The translations under genes were made by a program, and so were the position numbers. From Oscillospiraceae bacterium (GTDB lineage Bacteria > Bacillota > Clostridia > Oscillospirales > Ruminococcaceae), in NCBI GenBank assembly GCA_017550285.1, contig JAFZPP010000016.1:1-64000 (forward strand): DNA of 64,000 nt. Reading direction: 5' to 3'. Shown here one piece after another: positions 15,750-24,910 of the stretch (the first letter of the stretch is position 1; each line of letters opens with the position of its first letter). The notes beneath the pieces are model-generated. The model ran no database searches. It was not told where the DNA came from and worked only from the letters and a program-made list of their open reading frames with translations.

Positions 15750-16636
15750 TCTGCGCTCTTGATCTGGCTGCGGATATGCCACATGATGTTCGTTGCCGGA
15801 TTGATGCCGCAGGTATCAATCGTACTCTGGAGCTGCGGATTGGAATTGACCTCGCAGACATAGCGCTCCTCATCGTTTCTGCCCATGAGAATATCAACGC
15901 CTGCAAAATCCAGACCGAGCGCTGCTGCGGATTCCACTGCGAGCTTTTCCTCAAGCGGAGAGAGTACACGCGCGGTTGCAGTGCCGCCTGCACCGATATT
16001 TGAGCGGAATTCGACCGGCGATGCGGCGTGACGCTCCATCGCGCAGATTGCCTTGCCGCCGACAACGGTTACTCTGAGGTCCTTGCCGCTGCTGTCACGG
16101 ATGAAGCGCTGGAACAGGCAGTCATGCTCGCCGATATGTGCAAGAATCCGCGCAGCTTCTGCCTTATCCTTGGCAAGATAGACCTGTGCGCCGAAGCTGC
16201 CCTTATTCTCTTTGATGACCAGCGGCCAGCCGAGGATTTTTGCAGCACGCTCTGCGGAATCCGGATTGCGCTTGCAGCCCGGGAAGCAGGTCGGTGCAGG
16301 AATCGTGTCGGGAATCGGGATGCCCGCTGCTGCGAGCTTCAGTGCGGATTCCATTTTATCATCTGCGAGTGCAATCGCATCGGCGGAATTGAAAAGGCGC
16401 AGACCGGAAAGTTCCATTGTCTTTGCGAGCTGAATGTCCTTATCCCAGAATAGAACAAAGCTCGGCTTCGGCTCCTTGGCAACAGAACCGACAATCGTCG
16501 GGCGCTGATCTGAGGTCCATTTGGAAAAATGGAGACCTGCCTTTTCTGCGGATTCTTCCAGAACACGGTAAAGTGAATTGAATTTTGCCGGATTGTAGTA
16601 GCTGTTGACGATCAGCCAGCCGTTGTAGATTTCCAT
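15746..16636 (-). CDS. RimK-family ATP-grasp ligase, 296 aa (first of a tandem pair)
   Basis: ATP-grasp enzyme closely resembling RimK-type alpha-L-glutamate/peptide ligases. It has an N-domain (MEIYNGWLIVNSYYNPAKFN), WPLVIKENKGSFGAQVYLAKD (~140), LFQRFIRDSSGKDLRVTVVGGKAICAMER (~175), NIGAGGTATA (~212), and LDFAGVDILMG...VCEVNSNPQL (metal-binding Glu/Asn, ~250-265). GGAGG is 9 nt before ATG 16636; the upstream ATG abuts the site and is rejected. Leads a two-gene operon from a TTGACA promoter at 16727. The pair may add residues in sequence to a common acceptor. No precursor peptide is obvious beside it. Confidence 0.85.
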   Translation of the reverse strand: MEIYNGWLIVNSYYNPAKFNSLYRVLEESAEKAGLHFSKWTSDQRPTIVGSVAKEPKPSFVLFWDKDIQLAKTMELSGLRLFNSADAIALADDKMESALKLAAAGIPIPDTIPAPTCFPGCKRNPDSAERAAKILGWPLVIKENKGSFGAQVYLAKDKAEAARILAHIGEHDCLFQRFIRDSSGKDLRVTVVGGKAICAMERHAASPVEFRSNIGAGGTATARVLSPLEEKLAVESAAALGLDFAGVDILMGRNDEERYVCEVNSNPQLQSTIDTCGINPATNIMWHIRSQIKSAE

Positions 16637-16698
16637 AGTGTACATCCTCCGTAACCCAAAAATAATCGTTCCCTTGGCATTTTAATGCCTTCTTATCT

Positions 16699-16727
16699 AT
16701 TTTACTACATGTGAAACAAAATGTCAA
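16699..16727 (-). promoter_or_regulatory. Sigma-A promoter of the tandem ATP-grasp operon
   Basis: TTGACA (16727-16722), 17-bp spacer, TAAAAT (16704-16699). About 60-nt leader. Confidence 0.82.
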
Positions 16728-16747
16728 TATCTGATGAAAAAAGGACA

Positions 16748-16783
16748 CAGAAAAACAGCCGTGTCAAATGCAGCTGTTTTCTG
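16748..16783 (-). terminator. Probable terminator of the zinc-ribbon gene
   Basis: 11-bp stem with one bulged A (arms 16748-16759 and 16773-16783), 13-nt loop. The T6 run on the minus strand begins several bases past the stem, so it is weaker than the others. Confidence 0.5.
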
Positions 16784-16797
16784 ATACTATTTAATAA

Positions 16798-17547
16798 TCA
16801 GCTCAAAAAGGCAATGAGAATTGCAAGGACTGCCATGCCGACCGCAGCTGTATTGGCGAGACCGGCTTTCAGGCAGGGGAGTGCGACCTGCGGGCGACGG
16901 TCACGGTACTGGCGGCTGAGCTTGAAGCCGAAGCCAGGAATCAGCGCCGATTTGATCAGCTCGGCGCGTGTGACCTTCGCATTTTTATCGCTGATTGCAA
17001 TTTGTGCGCGCCGAAGGGCGACGGGGTTGAGGACATAATTGCAGTTGACGCAGACCGTCGCATTCGGATCGACGATACAGCCGCAGTTTGAGCAGTAGAC
17101 TTTGCCGCCGGTATCAAAATGATAATCCTGCTGACGAACTGCCCAGCGCCGCTTCTGCGCCTCCGGCTCGAGATCGACACCGGTCAGATTCGTAATAAAG
17201 CGGTGAATGCGTGTGATCTTGCTGGTCTCATATTTTTCGCGCCTTGCGCGGACAACCCGCTGTCCCTGCCGCAGCGCGGTCGGATTGACAACATAGTGAC
17301 AGTGAACGCAGACGCTTGCGTTTTTATAGATCGGCTGACCGCAGCAGCGGCAGAAGCACCGCTCCGGATCAAGCATAACCTCTCTAGCAAGCTCCATGAG
17401 CGCTTCCTCATTCTGATCGGCAGCGGCTTTCTGCGCCTGTGCGCGCTGCTGTGCCTGTGTCTGTGAACTGAACAGCTCATCGTTTGTTGCTGTCTGATAG
17501 GCAACGTCGATGATTTCTGCACCGTCATTGCGATTCTGGTTTGTCAT
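16798..17547 (-). CDS. Double zinc-ribbon membrane protein, 249 aa
   Basis: Gln/Ala-rich N-terminus (about 28-45), then two similar zinc ribbons: CRCCGQPIYKNASVCVHCHYVVNP (~66) and CSNCGCIVDPNATVCVNCNYVLNP (~153), so an internal duplication. The segment between them is basic. A C-terminal hydrophobic segment (LKAGLANTAAVGMAVLAILIAFL) should anchor it in the membrane. No enzyme motif. Proteins of this build are usually annotated only as zinc-ribbon domain proteins; role unknown. AGGAGTGATCAGCT precedes ATG 17547. It is separated by about 50 bases from the one-TM protein upstream, so may be in the same transcript. Confidence 0.7.
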   Translation of the reverse strand: MTNQNRNDGAEIIDVAYQTATNDELFSSQTQAQQRAQAQKAAADQNEEALMELAREVMLDPERCFCRCCGQPIYKNASVCVHCHYVVNPTALRQGQRVVRARREKYETSKITRIHRFITNLTGVDLEPEAQKRRWAVRQQDYHFDTGGKVYCSNCGCIVDPNATVCVNCNYVLNPVALRRAQIAISDKNAKVTRAELIKSALIPGFGFKLSRQYRDRRPQVALPCLKAGLANTAAVGMAVLAILIAFLS

Positions 17548-17600
17548 AGCTGATCACTCCTGTTGATAAGTTTTTTCGGTGAATGAGAATTCAAACGGTT

Positions 17601-18173
17601 TTAGTTGAAATGCGGCGAATCAAATCCGAGTCCGTAGCTGCTGACCGCCTTGTTCGCTGTGAAAAAAGAACTCATATATTTCCGCTGCTGGTCATAGGTC
17701 TGCAAATTCGCAAGCGTTTTTTCCGTGATTTTGCCTCTGGAACAAACACTTCCGGTGATATTGCCTTCTTCGTCAGCCACGACGGCAAAATTCAAATTAT
17801 CAATCTCGCCGTAATAATAGCGCATACGCTGGTACAGTTCAGAGTCTTTGCCGGTATCGTCATTTTTATTATATATCGTCGTATGGAATGCATAAGACTC
17901 TCCGGCTTCAATTAGCTCTCCTTCATAGGATAAGGCAGCGTTAAAAATGGATTTCGCCTGTGCAATCTGGCGATCCGTCGATGTGGTTGCAAACGTCTTT
18001 GGAAGAAACAGCAGTATCAGGACAATATTAAACAGCAGAATGACAGCGCAAACGATGAAGATGCTGCGGATTATCTTTGCTGCTTTGCTTTTTAACGGTA
18101 CCGAAGCGGCAGGCTCCGCTGCTGCTTCTGCTGCGGTCTCCGGATTGTTTTGCATGGTATTCTGTTCGTCCAT
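17601..18173 (-). CDS. Single-pass membrane protein, 190 aa; paralogue of its neighbour
   Basis: Ala/Glu-rich cytoplasmic N-terminus, one membrane segment (about 33-57, IIRSIFIVCAVILLFNIVLILLFLP), then a ~130-residue outer domain: AKSIFNAALSYEGEL...LNFAVVADEEGNITGSVCSRGKITEKTLANLQTYDQQ. The outer domain aligns by eye with the C-terminus of the next gene upstream (AKYVYTAAITYQ...INYAVICDETGKVTGALASRRPITEEDLAHPQSFEEQ), so the two are paralogues. The A-x3-F-x3-A-x2-Y start of the domain recalls pseudopilins, but no prepilin cleavage site is present. Function unknown. Confidence 0.68.
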   Translation of the reverse strand: MDEQNTMQNNPETAAEAAAEPAASVPLKSKAAKIIRSIFIVCAVILLFNIVLILLFLPKTFATTSTDRQIAQAKSIFNAALSYEGELIEAGESYAFHTTIYNKNDDTGKDSELYQRMRYYYGEIDNLNFAVVADEEGNITGSVCSRGKITEKTLANLQTYDQQRKYMSSFFTANKAVSSYGLGFDSPHFN

Positions 18174-18197
18174 GATATCATTCCTTTCGGCGGCATC

Positions 18198-19136
18198 TCA
18201 GTTGCTTTTCGACAGATAGTTTCCGACCGGCTGATCCGTCCGGAACCATGCATTACAGATCGCGTACTGCTCCTCAAAGCTCTGCGGATGCGCAAGGTCT
18301 TCCTCGGTAATCGGGCGCCGTGATGCCAATGCGCCAGTAACTTTGCCTGTTTCATCGCAAATGACTGCGTAGTTGATTTTCTCGCTGTCATTGAAATACG
18401 GATAAATCCCTTGATGAAGCAGATTGTTTGCGCGGTTTTCCGCTATGTTGACAATGGTTGTTTCAAGCTGATATGGCTTATCGGAAAGGTCAAGATCATT
18501 TTGATATGTGATCGCCGCCGTATAAACGTATTTTGCGGTGCTGTTGAGTGCAGTGAGTCTGCCTTTCGCAGTGAAGCTGTACATCGCGGAGAACATTAAC
18601 AGACAGAAGGAGAAAAGCAGCAGGAAAAATCCCATCCAGCCCCAGTTGCTTTCCACTCTGCGCGTATAGACACTGAGCTCGCATGCAGCAGTTCCGGCAT
18701 GCAGACCGCGTTTTTTTATCTGTACGCGGTAGTTGAACTCGCTGAGAATGAAAAGCGGCAGCAGCAGCGGCGGCAGAAGGATGCCTATCATAATCATCGC
18801 TCTGCTGTCCTGACTGATCTTTTTGACCTGCGCCTGATAGGCGGCATCCTGCTCGGCATATGCTGCATCATTTCCGTCTGCGGGATGCAGCTCCGGCATA
18901 CTGTCGAGTTCTTTCCCAAATCGGGAGCCGGTGATGCCGAGCATGCCGACCAGCACAAAGAAGCCAATCAGCATTGCAGCACTGAATACTGCAAGTGCTT
19001 CATCGCGCTGAAATTCCTGAAACAGAGAGATGATTGCTGTGATGCCGCAGACTGCGCCGAACCAGACCGCAAAGACCAGCAGAAAACGCAGCCTGATTCT
19101 TTTTTGTATGTCATGCAGGATATTCTGATTTTCCAT
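18198..19136 (-). CDS. Multi-pass membrane protein with the same outer domain, 312 aa
   Basis: Three or four hydrophobic segments (about 17-40, 52-73, 118-140, 180-202), then a C-terminal ~110-residue outer domain shared with the 17601-18173 gene. ATG 19136 (MENQNILHDIQKRI) follows GGGAG at ~10 nt; in-frame ATGs further upstream have no ribosome site. Separated from the paralogue by 24 bases, so the same operon. The middle cytoplasmic loop (AEQDAAYQAQVKKISQDSR) is charged. No recognised family; a sensor or membrane-complex component are possible guesses. Confidence 0.66.
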   Translation of the reverse strand: MENQNILHDIQKRIRLRFLLVFAVWFGAVCGITAIISLFQEFQRDEALAVFSAAMLIGFFVLVGMLGITGSRFGKELDSMPELHPADGNDAAYAEQDAAYQAQVKKISQDSRAMIMIGILLPPLLLPLFILSEFNYRVQIKKRGLHAGTAACELSVYTRRVESNWGWMGFFLLLFSFCLLMFSAMYSFTAKGRLTALNSTAKYVYTAAITYQNDLDLSDKPYQLETTIVNIAENRANNLLHQGIYPYFNDSEKINYAVICDETGKVTGALASRRPITEEDLAHPQSFEEQYAICNAWFRTDQPVGNYLSKSN

Positions 19137-19229
19137 AATTAAGCTGCTCCCGTCCAAGGTGTAAAGATCAAGAATTAACGGAAGATGAATCAATAGAATG
19201 CGCGTCATCTAATCCGAGTCGGATATCCT

Positions 19230-20606
19230 TTATTCAGATTGATCCGAGCTTTCGGCGCGATCGGTAATTTCCTCCACCGGAACAGGTACATAATCTTCCT
19301 CATCGTCCGGAACCTCCGGCATCTTCGGCTGATCATCCTCATCAGAAGGCATCGGGATATCTGATTTTTGCAGGGGAGATGCATAGTGTATCTCGTTTGT
19401 CATATAGTTTGCAGTTTCGGCAGGGAGTCCCTTCTTATGCAGCTGTTCACTGAGAAAATCCGAAAACAGCGTATAGACGGCTGCGAAGAGCGGTACAAAA
19501 GCGACCATGCCGATAAATCCGAAGATACCGCCGCCGACCGTGATTGCAAAGAGCGTCCAGAACATCGGCAGACCGAGCGAGTCTCCGAGGATTTTCGGTC
19601 CGAGGAAATTTCCGTCAAACTGCTGCAATACGAGGATGAAGATGACAAAGGGAATCAGCTTCCGCGGCTCGGAAAGCAGGATCAGCAGTGCACTCGGCAC
19701 GGCGCCGATGATCGGACCGAAGAACGGAATGATATTCGTGACGCCGACCAGAATCGAAATCAGCGTGGTATAGGGCATATTGAGAATTGTCATGCCTGTG
19801 AAGCACAGCAGCCCGATAATCAGCGAATCGAGCGTCTTGCCGGAGAGAAAGTGCATGAACTTATAGCTGACATGTGTGCCGATTTCGAGAAAGGTATGAA
19901 CATTTTTTTCCGGCAGGATTGCATAGAGCAGCTTGCGTACCTGTGCGATATAGGTCTCTTTATTATAGAGCAGATAGATTGTGATAATGATTCCGAGCAG
20001 GAAATTGGTCAGCCATTTGAAGACCGAGACTGCACCGGAGGTCAGCGTGGAAATGACATCTGCGCCGCCGCTTGCGATGCTGTCGAGCTTGGGCTCGAAC
20101 TGAACTGCGAAATTGTTTGCTGAATTGAGCGCGGTATCCCAGATGTTTGTCAGGACGGAATAGAGCTGCGGCTGATCGTCCTTGAGTGATGCAATGTGTG
20201 CGTTGATCCAGTCGGTCATATTGGTAAGGTATTCCGGCAGGCTGACGAGCAGGTTTTTGATACTCGTAATCAGCTCCGGCACGATTGCAGCGACCAGTCC
20301 GAAAATCGCAATCAGCAGTACGAGAATCGCACCGGTCACGGAAAGAGCACGCTTTAAGCGCGGATGCGGCATGTTTTTGTCTGTGAATCTGCCGATTCTG
20401 ATCTCAAGCCAGTTCTGGAGCGGACTCATCAGATATGCTAATACCAGACCGACAAGCACCGGCGCCATAACGGAAGCAATCTTCCGGAAGACTGCAACCA
20501 GTGAGGACCAGCGCCAGACTGCAATGCCGATTGTCAAGCAGATCGTGAAAATCCAGACAGCAGTCCTTGCGATGCTGCGCTGGCGGTCGTCCATATGCAC
20601 CTTCAT
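19230..20606 (-). CDS. AI-2E family (PerM/YdiK-type) membrane permease, 458 aa
   Basis: Polytopic protein of the AI-2E transporter superfamily, whose members export small molecules or ions; true substrates are mostly unknown. Recognisable blocks are VMAPVLVGLVLAYLMSPLQNWLE (~45), the late GKTLDSLIIGLLCFTGMTILNMPYTTLISILVGVTNIIPFFGPIIGAVPSALLILL (~255-310), and QQFDGNFLGPKILGDSLGLPMFWTLFAITVGGGIFGFIGM (~330). The acidic, Pro-rich C-terminal tail (~400-458) is cytoplasmic and poorly conserved. Start at 20606 has AAGGA about 12 nt upstream, which is loose; an ATG at residue 5 is an alternative. Confidence 0.88.
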   Translation of the reverse strand: MKVHMDDRQRSIARTAVWIFTICLTIGIAVWRWSSLVAVFRKIASVMAPVLVGLVLAYLMSPLQNWLEIRIGRFTDKNMPHPRLKRALSVTGAILVLLIAIFGLVAAIVPELITSIKNLLVSLPEYLTNMTDWINAHIASLKDDQPQLYSVLTNIWDTALNSANNFAVQFEPKLDSIASGGADVISTLTSGAVSVFKWLTNFLLGIIITIYLLYNKETYIAQVRKLLYAILPEKNVHTFLEIGTHVSYKFMHFLSGKTLDSLIIGLLCFTGMTILNMPYTTLISILVGVTNIIPFFGPIIGAVPSALLILLSEPRKLIPFVIFILVLQQFDGNFLGPKILGDSLGLPMFWTLFAITVGGGIFGFIGMVAFVPLFAAVYTLFSDFLSEQLHKKGLPAETANYMTNEIHYASPLQKSDIPMPSDEDDQPKMPEVPDDEEDYVPVPVEEITDRAESSDQSE

Positions 20607-20802
20607 AAAGGAACATCATCCTTTCTATCGGATTCAATACGTTTTCATTTTATATTATACAGGAAAAACGTAAAAAAAGAAAGCCCTTTCAGGAAATTTT
20701 AAGAATAAAATCAAAATAACGACACAAACTGTACAAAATGCGCGAACAGATGTTTGAAAGAGCGGAAAATATGAAAAATATCGAAAAATTTTCTGTAAAG
20801 AC
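20607..20802. other. Divergent intergenic stretch upstream of the permease and pcrA
   Basis: No gene seen. It holds a perfect minus-strand TATAAT (20659-20654) with a poor -35 (TTTCTT), the likely permease promoter. The rest is A-rich with no repeat or stable hairpin I could support. Confidence 0.4.
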
Positions 20803-20831
20803 TTTTCAATTCCGGAGATTTGTGTTATAAT
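20803..20831 (+). promoter_or_regulatory. Sigma-A promoter of pcrA
   Basis: TTTTCA (20803-20808), 17-bp spacer, perfect TATAAT (20826-20831). It gives a ~100-nt leader to ATG 20937. Confidence 0.65.
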
Positions 20832-20936
20832 AGATTCGTATTGCCGGAAGTATACCCGCAGACAGTTTCAGATTCGGCGCTGCGGCAGGAAAACCCGGTA
20901 CGATCATTACGGAAGGAACGGAGTCCGGAAGATACC

Positions 20937-23324
20937 ATGCAGAGCATGACGCAACTCAAACAAGCCGCGCTGACGCGGTATCTGACCGCGAAGGGGCTGA
21001 ATCCGCCGCAGCAGGAGGCTGTCCGGACGGTGCTCGGACCGGTCAGTGTCCTAGCCGGTGCAGGCAGCGGCAAAACCACGGCGATTGTCAATCGCATCGC
21101 GTTTATGATGCGCTTCGGCAATGCCTATGACGGGGAGATTCCGCCGTTCAGCGCGGAGGATGCGGAATTCCTGCGGCAGACCGCCGAGGGCGAAACCGCT
21201 CCCGATGAACAGCGCCTGACGGAGATTCTCGGCTTTGCGCCGATTCCCGGCTGGCGGATTCTCGCAATCACCTTTACAAATAAAGCAGCAGCCGAGCTGA
21301 AAGCAAGACTGGAAACCATGCTGGGAGAATCCGCTGCGGATGTCTGGGCGGCAACCTTTCACAGCGCATGTGTCCGCATTCTGCGGCAGCACATCGACCG
21401 TCTCGGCTACAATTCCGATTTCACGATCTACGATGCCGATGATACACAGCGTGTGCTCAAGGATTTGCTGAAAGATCCTGCTTTGCAGGACCGCAGCAGG
21501 GGCGTTGCGCTGGAAAAGGCATTTCCGCCGAAGGCGGTTGCCCATGAGATCAGCCGTGCGAAGGACAGGCTCCTGACGCCGGAGGATATGCTCAGAGAGT
21601 CCGACGGTGATTACCGCCGCGGCAAGATCGCACAGATTTATGCGGCATATCAGCAGCGGCTGAAGGATTCCAACGCCGTTGACTTTGATGATATCATCAT
21701 GCTGACGGTTCAGCTCTTCCGCAGTGAGCCGGATGTGCTGGAAAAGTATCAGAACCGCTGCCGGTATCTGCTGGTAGACGAGTATCAGGATACGAACCCT
21801 GCGCAGTATGAGCTGATCCGGCTGCTTGCCGAAAAACATCAGAACCTCTGCGTTGTCGGCGACGATGACCAGAGCATCTATAAATTCCGCGGCGCGACGA
21901 TTGAGAACATTCTCTCCTTTGAATCGCAGTTTCCGGATTGCAAGGTCATCCGGCTCGAACAGAATTACCGCTCGACGAAGCAGATTCTGAAAGCGGCAAA
22001 TTCGGTGATCCGGAACAATCAGGGCAGAAAGGATAAAACGCTCTGGACCGATCTTGCAGAGGGCGATAAGATTCACTGGTACCGCGCAGGCGATCAGAAT
22101 GCGGAGGCACGGTTCGTAGCCGATACTGTACTCGAGGGAATCCGTGAGGGCGGTCTCTATCAGAATTACGCCGTCCTTTACCGCACGCATGCGCTTTCCA
22201 ATACGCTGGAGCGTCAGCTTGCGCAGGCAGGCATCCCGTATCGCATTTACGGCGGGCTGCGGTTCTTCGACCGCAAGGAGATCAAGGATGTAGTCTCCTA
22301 TATGTGCGTCATCAATAATCCGTTTGATATTCTCCGCTTTACGAGGATTATCAATGAGCCGAAACGCGGCATCGGCGCGCAGACGCTTTCCGATATTACG
22401 GCGATTTCTCTTGATCTCGGCATTTCTCCGCTGGAGGTTCTGCGGACGGCAGATTCCTATCCGGTGATTGCGAAGCGCGCGAAGGCGCTGCATGAGGCGG
22501 CTGCCGTTTTTGACCGTCTGACCGAAGCTGCGGAAACACAGCCGCTCGATGAATTCTATGATACGATGCTGCTCGAATCCGGCTACATGGATATGCTCCG
22601 TGCAGAGGGCGAGGAGGGCGAGAGCCGTATCGAGAATATCAAGGAACTGAAAACCAGTATCCTGAGCTATATCAGCACTGCCGAAAACGAGGGTGACGAG
22701 CCGACGCTGAGCGGTTTTCTCGAAGAGGTCTCGCTGTATACCGATCAGGACCGTGCCGATGAATCGCAGGACGCCATGACGCTGATGACGATTCATGCGG
22801 CAAAGGGTCTGGAATTCGAGAATGTCTTTCTGATCGGTCTGGAGGAGGGGGTCTTCCCCGGCAGACGCAGCATGGACAGTCCCGAGGAGATCGAGGAGGA
22901 GCGCAGACTTGCTTATGTCGCAATCACGCGCGCCAAAAAGCAGCTCTACATCACGACCACATCCTTCCGGATGCTCTACGGACAGACTGCGTCCAATACG
23001 GCGTCGCGCTTTCTGCGTGAAATGGATCAGGATGTATTGGAGAAGGAAGAACCTGAGCGTTCGTCTGTACCGGCAGGCGCCGGAAATTCCGTTCCGAAGA
23101 AGCAGGCAGACGCCTTCTTCCGGTATGCGGAAAAGCGCAGTGAAGCGCCTTCTGATCTACAGTTTACCGCGGGTGACCGCGTCAAGAGCTTTGTACACGG
23201 TGAGGGAACCGTGCTGTCAGTTTCCCCTATGGGCGGCGATGTCCTGCTGGAAATCGCATTTGACCGCGTGGGAACGAAAAAAATCATGGCAAAATATGCC
23301 CGAATCCGAAAGGTGTCATCATGA
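20937..23324 (+). CDS. pcrA: PcrA/UvrD-family ATP-dependent DNA helicase, 795 aa
   Basis: SF1A 3'-5' helicase for repair, replication restart and plasmid rolling-circle replication. Motifs: QQEAV (Q-motif), P-loop AGAGSGKT (~40), TFTNKAAAELKAR (Ia), DEYQDTN (II, ~282), GDDDQSIYKFRGA (III), RLEQNYRST (IV), TIHAAKGLEFENVFL (V) and VAITRAKKQLYI (VI). The C-terminal Tudor-like tail (DRVKSFVHGEGTVLS...KKIMAKYARIRK) is that of PcrA and binds RNA polymerase in Bacillus. Start: CCGGAAG lies 5-8 nt before ATG 20937; the longer reading frame begins at the -10 box and cannot be translated from this promoter. The stop overlaps the next gene (ATGA). Confidence 0.95.
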   Translation: MQSMTQLKQAALTRYLTAKGLNPPQQEAVRTVLGPVSVLAGAGSGKTTAIVNRIAFMMRFGNAYDGEIPPFSAEDAEFLRQTAEGETAPDEQRLTEILGFAPIPGWRILAITFTNKAAAELKARLETMLGESAADVWAATFHSACVRILRQHIDRLGYNSDFTIYDADDTQRVLKDLLKDPALQDRSRGVALEKAFPPKAVAHEISRAKDRLLTPEDMLRESDGDYRRGKIAQIYAAYQQRLKDSNAVDFDDIIMLTVQLFRSEPDVLEKYQNRCRYLLVDEYQDTNPAQYELIRLLAEKHQNLCVVGDDDQSIYKFRGATIENILSFESQFPDCKVIRLEQNYRSTKQILKAANSVIRNNQGRKDKTLWTDLAEGDKIHWYRAGDQNAEARFVADTVLEGIREGGLYQNYAVLYRTHALSNTLERQLAQAGIPYRIYGGLRFFDRKEIKDVVSYMCVINNPFDILRFTRIINEPKRGIGAQTLSDITAISLDLGISPLEVLRTADSYPVIAKRAKALHEAAAVFDRLTEAAETQPLDEFYDTMLLESGYMDMLRAEGEEGESRIENIKELKTSILSYISTAENEGDEPTLSGFLEEVSLYTDQDRADESQDAMTLMTIHAAKGLEFENVFLIGLEEGVFPGRRSMDSPEEIEEERRLAYVAITRAKKQLYITTTSFRMLYGQTASNTASRFLREMDQDVLEKEEPERSSVPAGAGNSVPKKQADAFFRYAEKRSEAPSDLQFTAGDRVKSFVHGEGTVLSVSPMGGDVLLEIAFDRVGTKKIMAKYARIRKVSS

Positions 23325-24688
23325 GTACTAATGCTAGAAAATCCACTGCGTCGTTCCGGAGCAGAGAGGCGTCAGCCGATGTCGGCGATTCCATTCAGAA
23401 TGCATGGACAGCAGCAAAAGAAGCAATCCGCACGAAAAACGGACACTATTTTGTTTTCGCTGTGCAGTTTCTGCTCTCGCTGCTTTCGATCCTCTATCTC
23501 AAGGGCGTCATAAAGCTGGCGTATTACAGCATGTTCTACCGGCTGTCGATTCCGGAGGAGAACCGTACAAAATATTGCTTCCTCGTGTCGCTTGCCTGTA
23601 TTTTCTTCGGTGCAGTCCTGCTGTTTACGCGGCGGCAGATTGTGACGCGCGTCTGTATTATGGCGTCCATGCCGTTCTATCTGCCGATTATCATGTTTAA
23701 CTACAAGCATCTGGTGCTGCTTGTTCCGCTCGGCATTATGGTCGTGATTACGTATCTTGCGAGCGGTACGAAGGAGGGCCCGAAGACGATTCTCGGCGCC
23801 GTATTCCTGATGATGTATGTCATCGGTGTATTCGTGTTCCTGACTGTTCAGAATATTTTAAAGCCGGCAACGGAGGAGACGGTCATTGAGCGCGATATTA
23901 CGCCGCTCGGCTCCTACCGCTATTCGGTCGTGCAGGTGCTGGATCAGGGTGACGGAAATACGTATGTTGCCGTTGAGCCGAATGATGTTGACGTGGAATA
24001 TAAGAATTCCAAGTGGTTTGCCAAGGGCTTCCGGCAGGAGATTTACCGTGAGCGCCCGCTGCAAAAGGGCTTCAAGGTGGAGTGGTCCACACAGACCCGC
24101 GCCGAAATTACCAAGGAACTGATTACAACAAACCCGAGCACGGTGTTCGTTCTGAATGCTGACCAGATGCGGACGCTCGGTCTGAATGCCGGCTTTGCAA
24201 AGGATTATGAGATCAAGAGTCTTTCGCGCAGACAGCGTCATAAGCTCGGCTACGCATCCAACGGCGATGATATCGACAAGCGGATTGCGCCGTTCCTGCA
24301 TGTGCAGCTCGTCGATCCGGATTTTGTTGTTTCGCTTGATTTCGACAAAATGGTCGAGATCGGACTGAATCCGACTTATGAGCAGCGTCTCTCCCGTATG
24401 ACCGATGAACAGCTTGCAATGCTCGGCGTACCGGAGGAGAATGAAGTGCTCAAGGTCGGCAAGAAGGTTGTCTTCCGCGAGTATGTTGCCGTTCTGGAAC
24501 GCCGCTTTGCACCGGAGAACCGCGATCTCAGCTCGTTCCTCCAAACCGACGAGGAGCCGGAGGTGCATCCGGAGGGCGTTGAGATTCCGGTCAAGGAAAC
24601 GACAACCGTATCCTCTGAGACAACCACAGGGACATCTGCCTCCTCTGAAACGACAACCGAAACAACCGCAGCTCAGGTTGTATGGTAA
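23321..24688 (+). CDS. Membrane protein with large outer domain and Thr-rich tail, 455 aa
   Basis: Not recognised. A Ser/Arg-rich cytoplasmic N-terminus (1-40) leads to four hydrophobic segments (about 46-66, 86-102, 112-150, 158-178), then a ~250-residue polar domain (from ETVIERDITPLGSYRYSVVQVLD) and a low-complexity Thr/Ser/Glu tail (~420-455, repeats of ETTT) typical of ruminococcal surface proteins. It overlaps pcrA by four bases, so it is translationally coupled to a helicase, an unexpected pairing. Role unknown. Confidence 0.7.
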   Translation: MSTNARKSTASFRSREASADVGDSIQNAWTAAKEAIRTKNGHYFVFAVQFLLSLLSILYLKGVIKLAYYSMFYRLSIPEENRTKYCFLVSLACIFFGAVLLFTRRQIVTRVCIMASMPFYLPIIMFNYKHLVLLVPLGIMVVITYLASGTKEGPKTILGAVFLMMYVIGVFVFLTVQNILKPATEETVIERDITPLGSYRYSVVQVLDQGDGNTYVAVEPNDVDVEYKNSKWFAKGFRQEIYRERPLQKGFKVEWSTQTRAEITKELITTNPSTVFVLNADQMRTLGLNAGFAKDYEIKSLSRRQRHKLGYASNGDDIDKRIAPFLHVQLVDPDFVVSLDFDKMVEIGLNPTYEQRLSRMTDEQLAMLGVPEENEVLKVGKKVVFREYVAVLERRFAPENRDLSSFLQTDEEPEVHPEGVEIPVKETTTVSSETTTGTSASSETTTETTAAQVVW

Positions 24689-24752
24689 TACAAATTCCGT
24701 AGGAAATGAAGCAGAGAGCGAGTTTAAGGGGAAACATCATAATACAGCCGGA

Positions 24753-24778
24753 GGCGGATGAAAAGGGAATCATCCGCC
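24753..24778 (+). terminator. Weak terminator-like hairpin before xylB
   Basis: GGCGGATG/CATCCGCC stem (24753-24760 with 24771-24778), 10-nt loop, followed by GGGCTTTGCTT. The U tract is poor, so it may be partial or not a terminator. Confidence 0.35.
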
Positions 24779-24910
24779 GGGCTTTGCTTCATGCGGCAGA
24801 AGCCGTAAGAAGGAGCCTTGCAGCAAGCCGGCTGCTGATGTATGCCGATTCCGGAGATACTGTCTCCGGCGGAAACCCGCTATAATCATATGAAAACGGA
24901 GGATTTGACC

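Noticed and set aside
21051..22796. 581-codon open frame on the minus strand opposite pcrA
   Set aside because: Antisense shadow of a clear PcrA helicase; no ribosome site, composition driven by the opposite strand's codon bias.
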